From Oscillospiraceae bacterium (GTDB lineage Bacteria > Bacillota > Clostridia > Oscillospirales > CAG-272), in assembly GCA_015064185.1 (NCBI GenBank), contig SVSS01000001.1, positions 192,910 through 256,909 on the forward strand: a stretch of 64,000 bases of DNA, written 5' to 3'. Position 1 is the first letter of the stretch. Every line of letters begins with the position of its first letter. Position numbers and translations under genes: made by a program. Positions 42,704 to 51,676 of the stretch are shown piece after piece. Below the pieces are notes generated by a model. It worked only from the letters and a program-made list of their open reading frames with translations, did no database searches and was not told the DNA's origin.

Positions 42704-43456
42704 GTGAAGATCGTCAAATGGGAGCAGTTGCCTCCCGAAATGCAGACCGATGAGGTGCGAAAATATTACGACATTTTGAAAAAGAAGCGGGTTAGCTTGT
42801 TTTTTAAAAGAGCATTTGATATAGTGGCATCTTTGATCATGCTTGTACTTCTTTTTCCTGTGTTTTTGATTTTGGCAATCGCCATTAAGTTTGACAGCAA
42901 GGGCCCCGTGTTCTACCGTCAGATCAGGATAACGCAGTACAATAAAAAGTTTCGGATATTCAAGTTTCGCTCGATGGTGCAAAATGCAGATAAAGGCTCA
43001 CAGGTTACAGTCAGCGGTGATGCAAGGATCACAAGAGTAGGCAGAGTTGTGAGAAAATGCAGACTGGATGAGCTTTGCCAGCTTATTGATGTTTTGCGTG
43101 GCAAAATGACGTTTGTCGGCACTAGGCCGGAGGTTCCGAAATATACCGAGCATTACACTCCTGAAATGATGGCTACACTGCTGCTTCCCGCAGGTGTTAC
43201 CAGTCTTGCGAGCATTTATTACAAGGACGAGGCATTACTGCTTGATGCAGCACAGGATACAGATGAGGTTTATCTTGAGCAGATCTTGCCTGCAAAAATG
43301 CATTATAACCTGAAGGCTATCAAGGAATTCAGCTTTTGGGGAGATATTAAGATAATGTTTATGACGGTGTTTGCTGTGCTTGGTAAGGAATATAAGGGCG
43401 ATCATGACGATGTTACGGTGAAGAGAGAGCAGGCTCAGGAGGAAACAACGGTATGA
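42704..43456 (+). CDS. Initiating phosphoglycosyl transferase, WcaJ/PglC family (module 1)
   Basis: 250 residues from a GTG directly after the aminotransferase stop. A membrane-associated hairpin helix near residues 30-60 (FKRAFDIVASLIMLVLLFPV), then GPVFYRQIRI, FKFRSM, the catalytic Asp-Glu in RLDELCQL and FVGTRPEV. It transfers a sugar phosphate to undecaprenyl phosphate, starting a repeat unit. It overlaps the next gene by four bases. Confidence 0.92.
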   Translation: MKIVKWEQLPPEMQTDEVRKYYDILKKKRVSLFFKRAFDIVASLIMLVLLFPVFLILAIAIKFDSKGPVFYRQIRITQYNKKFRIFKFRSMVQNADKGSQVTVSGDARITRVGRVVRKCRLDELCQLIDVLRGKMTFVGTRPEVPKYTEHYTPEMMATLLLPAGVTSLASIYYKDEALLLDAAQDTDEVYLEQILPAKMHYNLKAIKEFSFWGDIKIMFMTVFAVLGKEYKGDHDDVTVKREQAQEETTV

Positions 43457-44205
43457 GTGAAAAATTGGTATCTATCATTACACCCACATATAACTGCGCC
43501 AAATTTATTGCACGAACACTTGATTCTGTGCAGGCTCAGACATATAAGAATTGGGAAATGATCATCGTCGATGACCGCTCTCAAGATAACACAAAAGAGA
43601 TCGTCGAAGAATATATGAAAAACGATCCTCGCATTCAATATCATTTGCTTGATGTGAACTCGGGCGCCGCAGTTGCCAGAACTGAAGCAATGAAATTGGC
43701 TAAGGGATCCTATATGGCATTTTTGGATAGCGATGATATTTGGATGCCCGACAAGCTGGAACGTCAGATCAAATGGATGAATGATAACGGATATGCTTTT
43801 TCGTGTACCGCATATGAGCAGATCGACGAGGATGATAATCCCCTGAACCGAACCATAAAAACCGTCAAAAAGACCAACTACAATCGCTTGCTGTTGGATT
43901 GCCCCGTAGGCAACTCCACTGTTGTGTACGACGTTGAAAAAATGGGCAAATTTGAGGTGCCGAACATTAGAAAAAGAAATGACGACGCACTGTGGCTTCA
44001 AATGCTAAAAAAAGAAAAGTATATTTGGGGCATGCCGGATGTGTTGATGAAGTATCGTATTCGTCAAAATTCTATTTCGAGCAATAAATTTAAGGTGATC
44101 AAATATCATTGGATCTTGTATCGCGAGATCGAGCATTTGAGCGTGCTGCGTTCTGCGTTTCATATTTTTTGGTGGTGTGTGATCAAGGTGTTGAAGATCA
44201 AATGA
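43453..44205 (+). CDS. Family 2 glycosyltransferase (module 1)
   Basis: 250 residues. A GT-A fold start, LVSIITPTYNCAKFI, then IIVDDRSQDNT, FLDSDDIW (DxD metal motif) and the LDCPVGNSTVVYD acceptor region. The C-terminus has a short hydrophobic, basic tail. It adds a sugar to the lipid-linked repeat unit. The sequence homologous to PAP2 begins a few bases after its stop, marking the duplication joint. Confidence 0.92.
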   Translation: MSEKLVSIITPTYNCAKFIARTLDSVQAQTYKNWEMIIVDDRSQDNTKEIVEEYMKNDPRIQYHLLDVNSGAAVARTEAMKLAKGSYMAFLDSDDIWMPDKLERQIKWMNDNGYAFSCTAYEQIDEDDNPLNRTIKTVKKTNYNRLLLDCPVGNSTVVYDVEKMGKFEVPNIRKRNDDALWLQMLKKEKYIWGMPDVLMKYRIRQNSISSNKFKVIKYHWILYREIEHLSVLRSAFHIFWWCVIKVLKIK

Positions 44206-44207
44206 TG

Positions 44208-44383
44208 TAAAAAGCAAAGCGCTTAGGTATGCCACCACACTTGTCATTGTCGCTTTTGTTGCGTTTATGGTGAGTGCGCGGCTTTTTTCTGGCGTGCATT
44301 GGTTTACCGATATTGTGGGTGGTGCATTGCTGAGCGGGGGGCTTGTCAATATGTACGCTGCTGTTTCGGATAGGGAATTGTGA
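44208..44383 (+). pseudogene. 3' fragment of a second PAP2 gene
   Basis: Translation gives VAFVAFMVSARLFSGVHW and FTDIVGGALLSGGLVNMYA, nearly identical to the end of the intact PAP2 at 40272-40937, ending in its own stop. There is no start codon, ribosome site or N-terminal two thirds. It is the remnant left by a tandem duplication. Confidence 0.85.
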
Positions 44384-44438
44384 ATGAGCGTGAGATAAAG
44401 TCACGCAGCCTTCAAAAAGTGATAATAACAAAAAAGAG

Positions 44439-44474
44439 CAAGCGTGCGAGGTTTTCCTTGCACGCTTGCTTATT
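44439..44474 (+). terminator. Terminator-like hairpin after the PAP2 remnant
   Basis: CAAGCGTGC (44439-44447) pairs with GCACGCTTG (44460-44468) with GAGG/CCTT inside. The T-run is weak (CTTATTTT). It probably ends the first module's transcript. Confidence 0.75.
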
Positions 44475-44762
44475 TTATGTTTAAACAACAAAGCCAAGTG
44501 GGGTAACCTTAGTATGGTAGATTCTTGTTTTGAGCAGATCTGTGCGGTTTCAAAGATCAATAAATGTCGAAATAACACGAAGGTTTTTGTTGGAAATGTA
44601 AACAAATTTTAAATTTTGGAAAATTTATACAGCTCCAAAAAACTTTTTTGAGTGCGTTTGGCACTTTTGGATGCAAAAAACACAAAATTAATATGCGTAT
44701 CGCAAAAAAATCATTAAAAATGTTGATAAATTTCGACAAACTTTTTAAATTTCTAAATTTGC

Positions 44763-44791
44763 TTGCCATTTAATATGTATTATGATATAAT
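44763..44791 (+). promoter_or_regulatory. Promoter of the second polysaccharide module
   Basis: TTGCCA (44763-44768), 17 bases, TATAAT (44786-44791) with TGA extended -10, matching the module 1 promoter in every element. Confidence 0.7.
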
Positions 44792-44891
44792 AAAATAAAT
44801 ATCATAGCCTACTTATTTGAAAGTTTTGATTTTTGACAATTAAAACTGCAAATTTTATCATGACCGCAATTGACAAAAATGAGGTAGCGAA

Positions 44892-46157
44892 ATGAAAACA
44901 CAAGAATTTCAAAAAAAGGTTTGGCTTTCCACACCCACCATGCACGGTGAGGAAATGGAGTATGTTCAACAAGCCTATAACACGAACTGGATGAGTACAG
45001 TTGGGGAAAATATCAACGAGGTTGAGAAAATTGCCGCACAAAAGGCAGAAATGAAATATGCAGTCGCGCTTTCCTGTTGTACGGCTGCTCTTCATCTTGC
45101 TGTTAAGCATGCAGGAGAAACGCTGTACGGAAAGCCTGCCATCAGTCACGGTGCTTTGGAGGGAAAGCATGTATTTTGCTCAGATATGACGTTTGATGCT
45201 ACGCTAAATCCTGTTGTTTATGAGGGTGGCATTCCTGTGTTTATCGATACCGAAGAGGATTCATGGAACATGGATCCGGTGGCGCTTGAAAAAGCCTTTG
45301 AGATGTATCCTGATGTCAAATTGGTCGTTTATGCTGAGCTATACGGTTTCCCCGGACGAATTGATGTCATCAAGAAAATATGTGAAAATCACGGTGCTCT
45401 TTTGGTCGAGGATGCTGCTGAAGCTATGGGTGCCACTGTACTTGGTAAGCAGTGCGGATCGTTTGGCGATTATGCTGCTGTTAGTTATAACGGAAACAAA
45501 ATTATTACCGGATCAGCAGGCGGTTGCCTTTTGACAAATGATGTTGAGGTAGCAAATAAAGCTCGCAAGTGGTCTACCCAGGCGCGAGAGAACGCTCCTT
45601 GGTATCAGCATGAAGAGGTAGGCTATAATTATCGTATGAGTAATGTTGTTGCAGGTGTCGTTCGCGGTCAATACCCTTATTTGGAAGAACATATTGCACA
45701 GAAAAAAGCAATTTATGAGCGATACCGTGAAGGTTTTAAAGACTTACCCGTACAAATGAATCCCATTGTGTCTGACACGGAGCCGAACTATTGGCTGTCA
45801 GCTATGATCATTGATAAGGATTATATGTGCAAGCAGGTCAGAGATGACTCGCAAGCGTTATACATGCCCGAAAAAGGCAAGAGTTGTCCTACGGAAATCC
45901 TTGAAACACTTGCAAAGTATAATGCCGAGGGTAGACCTGTTTGGAAGCCCATGCATATGCAACCTATGTACCGCATGCACGAATTTGTGACCCGTGAGGG
46001 TAGTGGACGTTGCAGAACCAACGCATATATCGCCGGCGGTTGTGTTGATGTCGGCGCAGACATTTTTGAGCGTGGCCTTTGCTTGCCAAGCGATAATAAA
46101 ATGACTCCTGAGGAACAGGATACGGTAATCGAGATCGTCAGAAGCTGCTTTAGATAA
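44892..46157 (+). CDS. DegT-family aminotransferase (module 2)
   Basis: 421 residues. The family features are KVWLSTPTMHGEEMEYVQ at the start, a VEDAAEAMGA Asp and the PLP Lys in SYNGNKIITGSAGG, as in PglE/PseC-like transaminases that act on UDP-4-keto-6-deoxy sugars. It is more distant from the module 1 enzyme than the flanking DNA similarity would suggest, so the two may make different amino sugars. It lies 23 bases before a PglC-like transferase, a common pairing. Confidence 0.9.
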   Translation: MKTQEFQKKVWLSTPTMHGEEMEYVQQAYNTNWMSTVGENINEVEKIAAQKAEMKYAVALSCCTAALHLAVKHAGETLYGKPAISHGALEGKHVFCSDMTFDATLNPVVYEGGIPVFIDTEEDSWNMDPVALEKAFEMYPDVKLVVYAELYGFPGRIDVIKKICENHGALLVEDAAEAMGATVLGKQCGSFGDYAAVSYNGNKIITGSAGGCLLTNDVEVANKARKWSTQARENAPWYQHEEVGYNYRMSNVVAGVVRGQYPYLEEHIAQKKAIYERYREGFKDLPVQMNPIVSDTEPNYWLSAMIIDKDYMCKQVRDDSQALYMPEKGKSCPTEILETLAKYNAEGRPVWKPMHMQPMYRMHEFVTREGSGRCRTNAYIAGGCVDVGADIFERGLCLPSDNKMTPEEQDTVIEIVRSCFR

Positions 46158-46180
46158 TCAAGCTTGAGGTTTTACATATT

Positions 46181-46882
46181 ATGTATGCTAATTTTTTTAA
46201 AAGAATAATTGATTTTACATTGTCGATGATCGCCCTTATGGTTTTGTCACCGGTTTTGCTGGTGCTTATGATAGTTGGTGCCATTGCAATGGGTGGCAAT
46301 CCGTTTTTTATCCAAATGCGCCCCGGTAAAATCAACAAAAAGACGGGCAAGGAAAAAATTTTTAAGCTTGTGAAATTCAGGACTATGAGCAATAAAAAGG
46401 ACAAGGACGGAAATCTTTTGCCGGATGAAGTGAGGCTGAATAAGTATGGCAAGCTTCTTCGCGCTACTTCATTTGATGAGCTTCCCGAGCTTTGGAATAT
46501 CCTAAAGGGCGATATGAGCATCGTTGGCCCGAGACCTCAACTTGTTCGTGACATGACGTTTATGAGCGAGGAGCAAAAGCGACGTCATCTTGTTCGACCG
46601 GGTCTTACAGGGCTTGCGCAGGTAAACGGGCGCAATAACATCACGTGGGAACAGAAATTTGAATACGATCTGCAGTACATTGATAGCGGTATTACATTTA
46701 TCGGTGATATGAAAATCATCTTCCAAACAGTTGGTAAGGTTCTCAAGAGAAGTGATACGGTTCGTGAAGGCACGGTTTCCGATGTGGACTTTGGCGACTG
46801 GCTGATGGCTGAGGGTAAGGTTGATCAAGAAACCTACAATGCATTGCAGATCGAAGCCCAAAAATTGATGAGCAATATGTAA
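46181..46882 (+). CDS. Initiating phosphoglycosyl transferase, PglC-like (module 2)
   Basis: 233 residues. An N-terminal membrane hairpin (KRIIDFTLSMIALMVLSPVL), KLVKFRTMS, catalytic Asp-Glu in SFDELPELWN, SIVGPRPQLV and RPGLTGLAQVNGRN. It transfers a phospho-amino sugar to undecaprenyl phosphate. This is the second initiating transferase in the locus, which raises the question of two glycans or two primers. Confidence 0.92.
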   Translation: MYANFFKRIIDFTLSMIALMVLSPVLLVLMIVGAIAMGGNPFFIQMRPGKINKKTGKEKIFKLVKFRTMSNKKDKDGNLLPDEVRLNKYGKLLRATSFDELPELWNILKGDMSIVGPRPQLVRDMTFMSEEQKRRHLVRPGLTGLAQVNGRNNITWEQKFEYDLQYIDSGITFIGDMKIIFQTVGKVLKRSDTVREGTVSDVDFGDWLMAEGKVDQETYNALQIEAQKLMSNM

Positions 46883-46909
46883 AAATAGGTAATGATAAGG
46901 AGAGAAGAT

Positions 46910-47677
46910 ATGGCTGGATTAGTTTCAATTATTATGCCTTCATATAATACAGCAGAATTCATAGCTGAATCAATTCAGTCAGTTCAAGCACAGTTGTATA
47001 AGGACTGGGAACTTCTGATAGTGGATGATTGCTCTACAGATGAGACGGATGATGTTGTCAAACCATATCTAGTAGATCAACGCATCACATATTTGAAAAA
47101 TGAAAAAAACAGCGGCGCGGCCATTTCTAGGAACCGTGCACTTCGTGAAGCTAAAGGCAAATGGATTGCTTTTCTTGACTCTGATGACTTGTGGGTCCCG
47201 GATAAGTTGAGCAAACAGATCGAGTTTATGGAAGAACACGGTTATCCTTTTTCTTATACCAACTATATAGAAATTGATTCAGATGGTAAGAGGAATGGCG
47301 TAACTGTTACTGGACCGAAAAGAATTACGAAGACCGGTATGTTTAACTATTGTTGGGTTGGATGTTTGACGGTTATATATGATGCTGAGGTTATCGGCTT
47401 GATTCAGGTTGCTGACATAAAGAAGAACAATGACTACGCCATGTGGTTGAAAGTCTGCAAGAAAGCGGATTGTTATCTGTTGAATGAAGAATTGGCGCTG
47501 TACCGGAGAGGCAGAGCAGGTAGCATTAGCACACACAGTATCAAGAGGTTGATTGGCTGGCACTATAAGTTGCATAAGGAAGCGGAAGGGAAGAACAGTT
47601 TTGTAGCTTTGGTCAATACGGGCAGGAACTTGTTTTTTGGATTGTATAAAAAGAAAAGGTATGTGAAGAAGAGGTAA
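46910..47677 (+). CDS. Family 2 glycosyltransferase (module 2)
   Basis: 255 residues from the ATG at 46910 behind AAGGAGAG; the ATG at 46892 precedes that site. LVSIIMPSYNTAEFI, VDDCSTDETDD, FLDSDDLWVPDKL and a tail FFGLYKKKRYVKKR. It is paralogous to the module 1 GT2 (shared SGAAISRN/SGAAVART and LDSDD regions). Confidence 0.92.
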   Translation: MAGLVSIIMPSYNTAEFIAESIQSVQAQLYKDWELLIVDDCSTDETDDVVKPYLVDQRITYLKNEKNSGAAISRNRALREAKGKWIAFLDSDDLWVPDKLSKQIEFMEEHGYPFSYTNYIEIDSDGKRNGVTVTGPKRITKTGMFNYCWVGCLTVIYDAEVIGLIQVADIKKNNDYAMWLKVCKKADCYLLNEELALYRRGRAGSISTHSIKRLIGWHYKLHKEAEGKNSFVALVNTGRNLFFGLYKKKRYVKKR

Positions 47678-47707
47678 GTGTTGTGTGCGTGAAAGTAAGC
47701 GTATTAG

Positions 47708-47835
47708 GACATTTTGCAGAAGGCAAAACTTTTTGAAGAGGTCGAGGGCATAAATCCGATAGCTTCTGTCTTTAATATTTGCAGAAATCTCTTTTTGGAG
47801 TTGTCAAGAAAACGAGATACGTGAAAGGGAAGTAA
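47708..47835 (+). pseudogene. Frameshifted tail of another family 2 glycosyltransferase
   Basis: The 163-base gap reads KLFEEVEGINPIASVF-CRNLF in one frame and then FGVVKKTRYVKGK-stop in the next. This matches the end of the intact upstream enzyme (KLHKEAEGKNSFVALV, GRNLFFGLYKKKRYVKKR). A single T missing from the T-run at about 47790-47796 explains the frame change. No start region is present. Confidence 0.75.
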
Positions 47836-47839
47836 AAAC

Positions 47840-48601
47840 GTGAGAATTCAAGTTTTAGTTGCAGCAATGCACCAGACAGATCACTCGTTGCTCGAAAAAA
47901 TGAATATTCAAACTGACGCAATAATCGGAAATCAGTGTGATCGCAATGAGGTTGAGGACTTTGAATGGAATGGTCATAGAATAAAATATCTCAATTTTGC
48001 AGAGCGCGGTGTTGGACTCAACCGTAACAACGCCTTGATGCGCGCGGATGCGGATATTTGTTTGTTCGCGGACGATGATATGGTGTATGTTGACGGCTAT
48101 GCCGAAAAGATTGAGAACGCCTTCAAAGCTAATCCAAAGGCTGATGTTGTGGTGTTTAATCTTATTGAAAGGGATTCAGAAAGAAAACAAATAAAGAAGG
48201 CTTGTCGTGTTGGCTATTTGAATTATCTAAGATACGGAACTGCGCGAATTGCTTTTAAATTAGATAAAGTAAAGGCACAGGGGATTTATTTTAACCAATG
48301 CTTTGGAGGTGGAACAGAGCATGCTCACGGAGAAGACAATTTGTTTTTAACGGCTTGTCTTAACAGAGGCTTGAAGATATATGCAGTACCCATGGAAATC
48401 GCCGAATTAAAAGATGAACGTCCTTCCTCGTGGAATACGGGATATGATGATAAATATCTTGTGGATCAAGGTATTCTTTATAAAACTATTTCGCGTAGGT
48501 GGTGGAGATTGCTTTGCCTTCAGGATGCGATAAGAAGACACGGGGCGTATAAAAGGAGTATTCTTGCGGCATATAAGTTGATGAGTAAGGGGAAAAAATG
48601 A
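47840..48601 (+). CDS. GT-A type glycosyltransferase
   Basis: 253 residues from a GTG, ribosome site GAAAGGGAAG inside the preceding remnant. RIQVLVAAMHQ opens it; ERGVGLNRNNALMRA and LFADDDMVYVDGY give the nucleotide and metal sites, and FGGGTEHAHGEDNLF an acceptor region. It overlaps the next gene. The sugar specificity is unknown. Confidence 0.85.
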   Translation: MRIQVLVAAMHQTDHSLLEKMNIQTDAIIGNQCDRNEVEDFEWNGHRIKYLNFAERGVGLNRNNALMRADADICLFADDDMVYVDGYAEKIENAFKANPKADVVVFNLIERDSERKQIKKACRVGYLNYLRYGTARIAFKLDKVKAQGIYFNQCFGGGTEHAHGEDNLFLTACLNRGLKIYAVPMEIAELKDERPSSWNTGYDDKYLVDQGILYKTISRRWWRLLCLQDAIRRHGAYKRSILAAYKLMSKGKK

Positions 48602-49533
48602 TGTTGTTTTCTATCATAGTACCTGTATACAAGGTAGAGGATTATATTGAAAAGTGTGTTCACAGCTTGACTTCGCAGACTTTCAAGGATATAGAGATCA
48701 TATTGGTTGATGACGGTAGCCCCGACAACTGTCCGGCAAAGTGTGATGAGCTTGCAGGTAGGGACAGCAGAATTAGAGTTATCCACAAAGAAAACGGTGG
48801 CTTGTCAGATGCGCGCAACGCGGGTTTGCAGGTGGCGCAGGGTGAATATGTAATGTTTGTGGATTCCGATGACTACATAGCTGAGGATTCTTGTGCAAAT
48901 TTTGCTCAGTATGCCGTTAAAGGATATGATGTTCTTGTAGGAGAAGCCTTGGTTGAGGGCGGGGAATGCCCCCTTAAGCATATTGAATGTTCGGATGTAA
49001 TGTCGGGACAAGAGTACTTAAAAAAGGCTGTTTCGGCAGGGAAGGCACCTATGGCGGCATGGCTGAATGTTATAAGGAGAGAGTTTTTGATTGAAAACGA
49101 TATTGCCTTCAAGTGCGGAATTTTGCATGAAGACGAGCAGTTTACTCCAAGAATGCTGATAAAAGCAAAATCTGTGGTTTTGACCGGAGCGGTGTTTTAT
49201 CACTATATGATCCGCGAGGGTTCTATTACAACTAAAAAGGACAAGAGAAAAAACGCAACCGATTTTTACAGTACTTGCCTTGAACTTGAGGAGATATATA
49301 AGAGCATTGAAGATATAGAGCTGAAAACTGCCTTGCTCGACTCTCTTTCGGAAAAATATCTCAGTTTGTTTGAATCTGGTAGATTATACAAATACGGAAA
49401 ACAATATTTATCGAAAGATTTTCTTAAGAGAAATTCATATAGAAAGAAAACAAAGATGAAGGCAAAATTGATCTTGTTCTCTCCCCGGATATATCATTTA
49501 GTCAAAGTGGCTTGTAAGAAACTCGGAATTTAA
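48598..49533 (+). CDS. Family 2 glycosyltransferase (EpsH/EpsJ-like)
   Basis: 311 residues; ATGATG overlaps the previous stop. FSIIVPVYKVEDYIEKCV, VDDGSPDNCP, NGGLSDARNAGL and FVDSDDYIA are typical for Eps and capsule transferases of Firmicutes. Linked by a 28-base gap to the polymerase gene. Confidence 0.92.
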   Translation: MMLFSIIVPVYKVEDYIEKCVHSLTSQTFKDIEIILVDDGSPDNCPAKCDELAGRDSRIRVIHKENGGLSDARNAGLQVAQGEYVMFVDSDDYIAEDSCANFAQYAVKGYDVLVGEALVEGGECPLKHIECSDVMSGQEYLKKAVSAGKAPMAAWLNVIRREFLIENDIAFKCGILHEDEQFTPRMLIKAKSVVLTGAVFYHYMIREGSITTKKDKRKNATDFYSTCLELEEIYKSIEDIELKTALLDSLSEKYLSLFESGRLYKYGKQYLSKDFLKRNSYRKKTKMKAKLILFSPRIYHLVKVACKKLGI

Positions 49534-49561
49534 ATAAAAAGTTTTAGATGGAGAAATAGAA

Positions 49562-50674
49562 ATGATAGCAGATTTTGGCTCGATCATAATATATTGGTTT
49601 GGTTTGCTTTTAACGTTGCTGCTGACGGTCTTATATTCTCGGATGCAGATTCGGAAAAAGTACTGGGATATCGTTTGGATAGCCTTGATTTGCCTTCCGT
49701 TATCGATAATTGCCGGAATGCGCAGCTATGTGGGAACCGATTACGTTAACTATGTGCGCATATTTAACGAGGTAAAATATCTCACGTTGGGCGAATGCTT
49801 TACGCACAGTTATCTTGACCGAGGATTTGCGGTGTTGGTAAAGTTGATATGGTATATAACCGATAACTTAAAGGTGATATTTTTTCTGTTTAATTTTGCC
49901 ACACTGTTCATTGCGTTAAAAGCGGTGTCAAAGTATAAAAAGGACATGAGTATGATGCTGTTTATGCTTTTGTTCTATCTCATAATATATCATCATTCGT
50001 TAAACATATTAAGACAGTGTTTTGCGGTAAGCTTGATGATATGGGCGTTATGCCTGATGATTGAACGCAAGGTATGGAAAAGCCTGATCGTGTGTGTGTT
50101 GGCAATGTTTATCCACAATACGATGATAATTGGTATTCTGTTTATTGTTGTTTTGTCGATCCTTTGCTCGGAAAAAGAAATGAAAAAGCTTGAAAACGGG
50201 ACTTGTTCTTCTGTTCATGTACTGTATTACTGTTTAATTTTCATCAGTATATTTTTGGTACCCTTCTTTTTGAAGCTGATGATAAAAATGCCGGTATTTC
50301 AAGAGTATGCAAAGTATTTTATAGCCGATGTCGATATTGGTATAGGAAGAATCGCAGAGTTTATAATTTTGTTTGCGCCGTTGCTTTGGGTCTGGAAGAC
50401 TATCGTGTCAAGCAAAGCATTGTTTGCAATGTTTAATGCTGCTGTTTTGTATTTGCCGGTAGCCTTTACGGGCTATTACTTTAATTGGGCTTCAAGAATG
50501 AATCTTTACACCACAGTGATATTCGCAATCATGATACCAATGATTTTTAAGAAAGAGAAAAATCCAAACAAAAAATTCGCGATTGTCTGTTGGTATTTGT
50601 TTTACTTTGTGGGAACCTATTTCCTTGAGATACTGATTAAAAATTACGGTGAAACATTCCCTTATATTATGTAA
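49562..50674 (+). CDS. EpsG-family polysaccharide polymerase (Wzy function)
   Basis: 370 residues with about ten membrane helices. The GTDYVNYVRIF segment after helix 2 and HSLNILRQCFAVSLMIWAL are EpsG hallmarks. It probably joins lipid-linked repeat units outside the membrane. Together with the flippase at 51677 it defines a Wzx/Wzy-type pathway. Codon use and base composition are AT-rich. Confidence 0.88.
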   Translation: MIADFGSIIIYWFGLLLTLLLTVLYSRMQIRKKYWDIVWIALICLPLSIIAGMRSYVGTDYVNYVRIFNEVKYLTLGECFTHSYLDRGFAVLVKLIWYITDNLKVIFFLFNFATLFIALKAVSKYKKDMSMMLFMLLFYLIIYHHSLNILRQCFAVSLMIWALCLMIERKVWKSLIVCVLAMFIHNTMIIGILFIVVLSILCSEKEMKKLENGTCSSVHVLYYCLIFISIFLVPFFLKLMIKMPVFQEYAKYFIADVDIGIGRIAEFIILFAPLLWVWKTIVSSKALFAMFNAAVLYLPVAFTGYYFNWASRMNLYTTVIFAIMIPMIFKKEKNPNKKFAIVCWYLFYFVGTYFLEILIKNYGETFPYIM

Positions 50675-50689
50675 TGAGTGGTGATTGAA

Positions 50690-51652
50690 ATGAATGATAA
50701 CATACAGGTAAGTATCATTTGCAATGCTTACAATCATGAGTTATATATCAGGGAAGCATTGGATAGCTTTGTGATGCAAAAGACCAATTTTGCTTTTGAG
50801 GTTCTTATCCATGATGATGCTTCAACCGATAATACGGCGGCGATAATCCGCGAATACGAAGAAAAATATCCTGCGATAATCAAGCCCATATATCAGGCTG
50901 TAAATCAGTACTCTCAAAATGTAGATATTATTTGCTTGTTTCAGCTCCCCAGAGTAAGTGGGAAATACGTTGCCATGTGTGAGGGTGACGATTATTGGAC
51001 AGATCCCCTAAAGCTACAAAAGCAATTTGATGCTTTGGAAGCGCATCCCGAGGTGGATATGTGTGCTCATGCAGCGGATCAGATAGATGCTACGAACAAA
51101 GAGCTTTTGAGTATTATTTCCCCCAGAGATAAAATGGATATCATTCCTGTTGAAGAGGTTATTATGGGGGAGGGAGGTTTTGTAGCAACCAACTCGCTCA
51201 TGTATCGCGCTGAGTTAAACAAAGTGATTCCGGAATTCAGGAAAAACTTTATGTTTGATTATTCCTATCAGATAGACGGATCCTTGAGGGGTGGAATGTT
51301 GTTTCTTCCGGATAGGATGGCAGCATACAGATTTATGTCTGTGGGGTCTTGGTCGCTAAAACGAACCAAGAGCAAAGAGTTCAGAGCCGAATTGTTGGAG
51401 CAGAAGCAACGTATGCTTAGGGAACTGAATGAATATACGGGTGGGAAGTACAACGATACTATAAGTTTCCGCATGCTTCAAAATGAATTTGAGCATCATT
51501 ATGCTGAGTCTGATTTCAAAATGGCATTTGATAAGCAATACCGTCCCATTTACATGAAAAACGGATTTAAGGGGTATATAAAATTAAAGCTGAAATCTGT
51601 CTTTCCCTTTTTGAACGGAATAACTGCCAGATTAAAGCGCAAGAAAAGATAG
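50690..51652 (+). CDS. Family 2 glycosyltransferase
   Basis: About 320 residues from the ATG at 50690; a GTG at 50678 is an alternative. VSIICNAYNHELYIREALDS, IHDDASTDNT, CEGDDYWTDPLKLQKQ (DDYW variant of DxD). The C-terminus ends in a hydrophobic, basic tail. This subgroup is often called glycosyltransferase of capsule loci. Confidence 0.9.
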   Translation: MNDNIQVSIICNAYNHELYIREALDSFVMQKTNFAFEVLIHDDASTDNTAAIIREYEEKYPAIIKPIYQAVNQYSQNVDIICLFQLPRVSGKYVAMCEGDDYWTDPLKLQKQFDALEAHPEVDMCAHAADQIDATNKELLSIISPRDKMDIIPVEEVIMGEGGFVATNSLMYRAELNKVIPEFRKNFMFDYSYQIDGSLRGGMLFLPDRMAAYRFMSVGSWSLKRTKSKEFRAELLEQKQRMLRELNEYTGGKYNDTISFRMLQNEFEHHYAESDFKMAFDKQYRPIYMKNGFKGYIKLKLKSVFPFLNGITARLKRKKR

Positions 51653-51676
51653 TCTTTACGGAAAGGAATTGTAGAA

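Larger units (their letters stand above)
44213..44791 (+). repeat. Paralogous segment, copy B (PAP2 remnant, terminator, leader, promoter)
   Basis: Second copy of 40743-41350, diverged but colinear. The gene-free 44384-44891 stretch contains the terminator, an AT-rich spacer and the promoter, and nothing else I can recognise. Confidence 0.75.
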
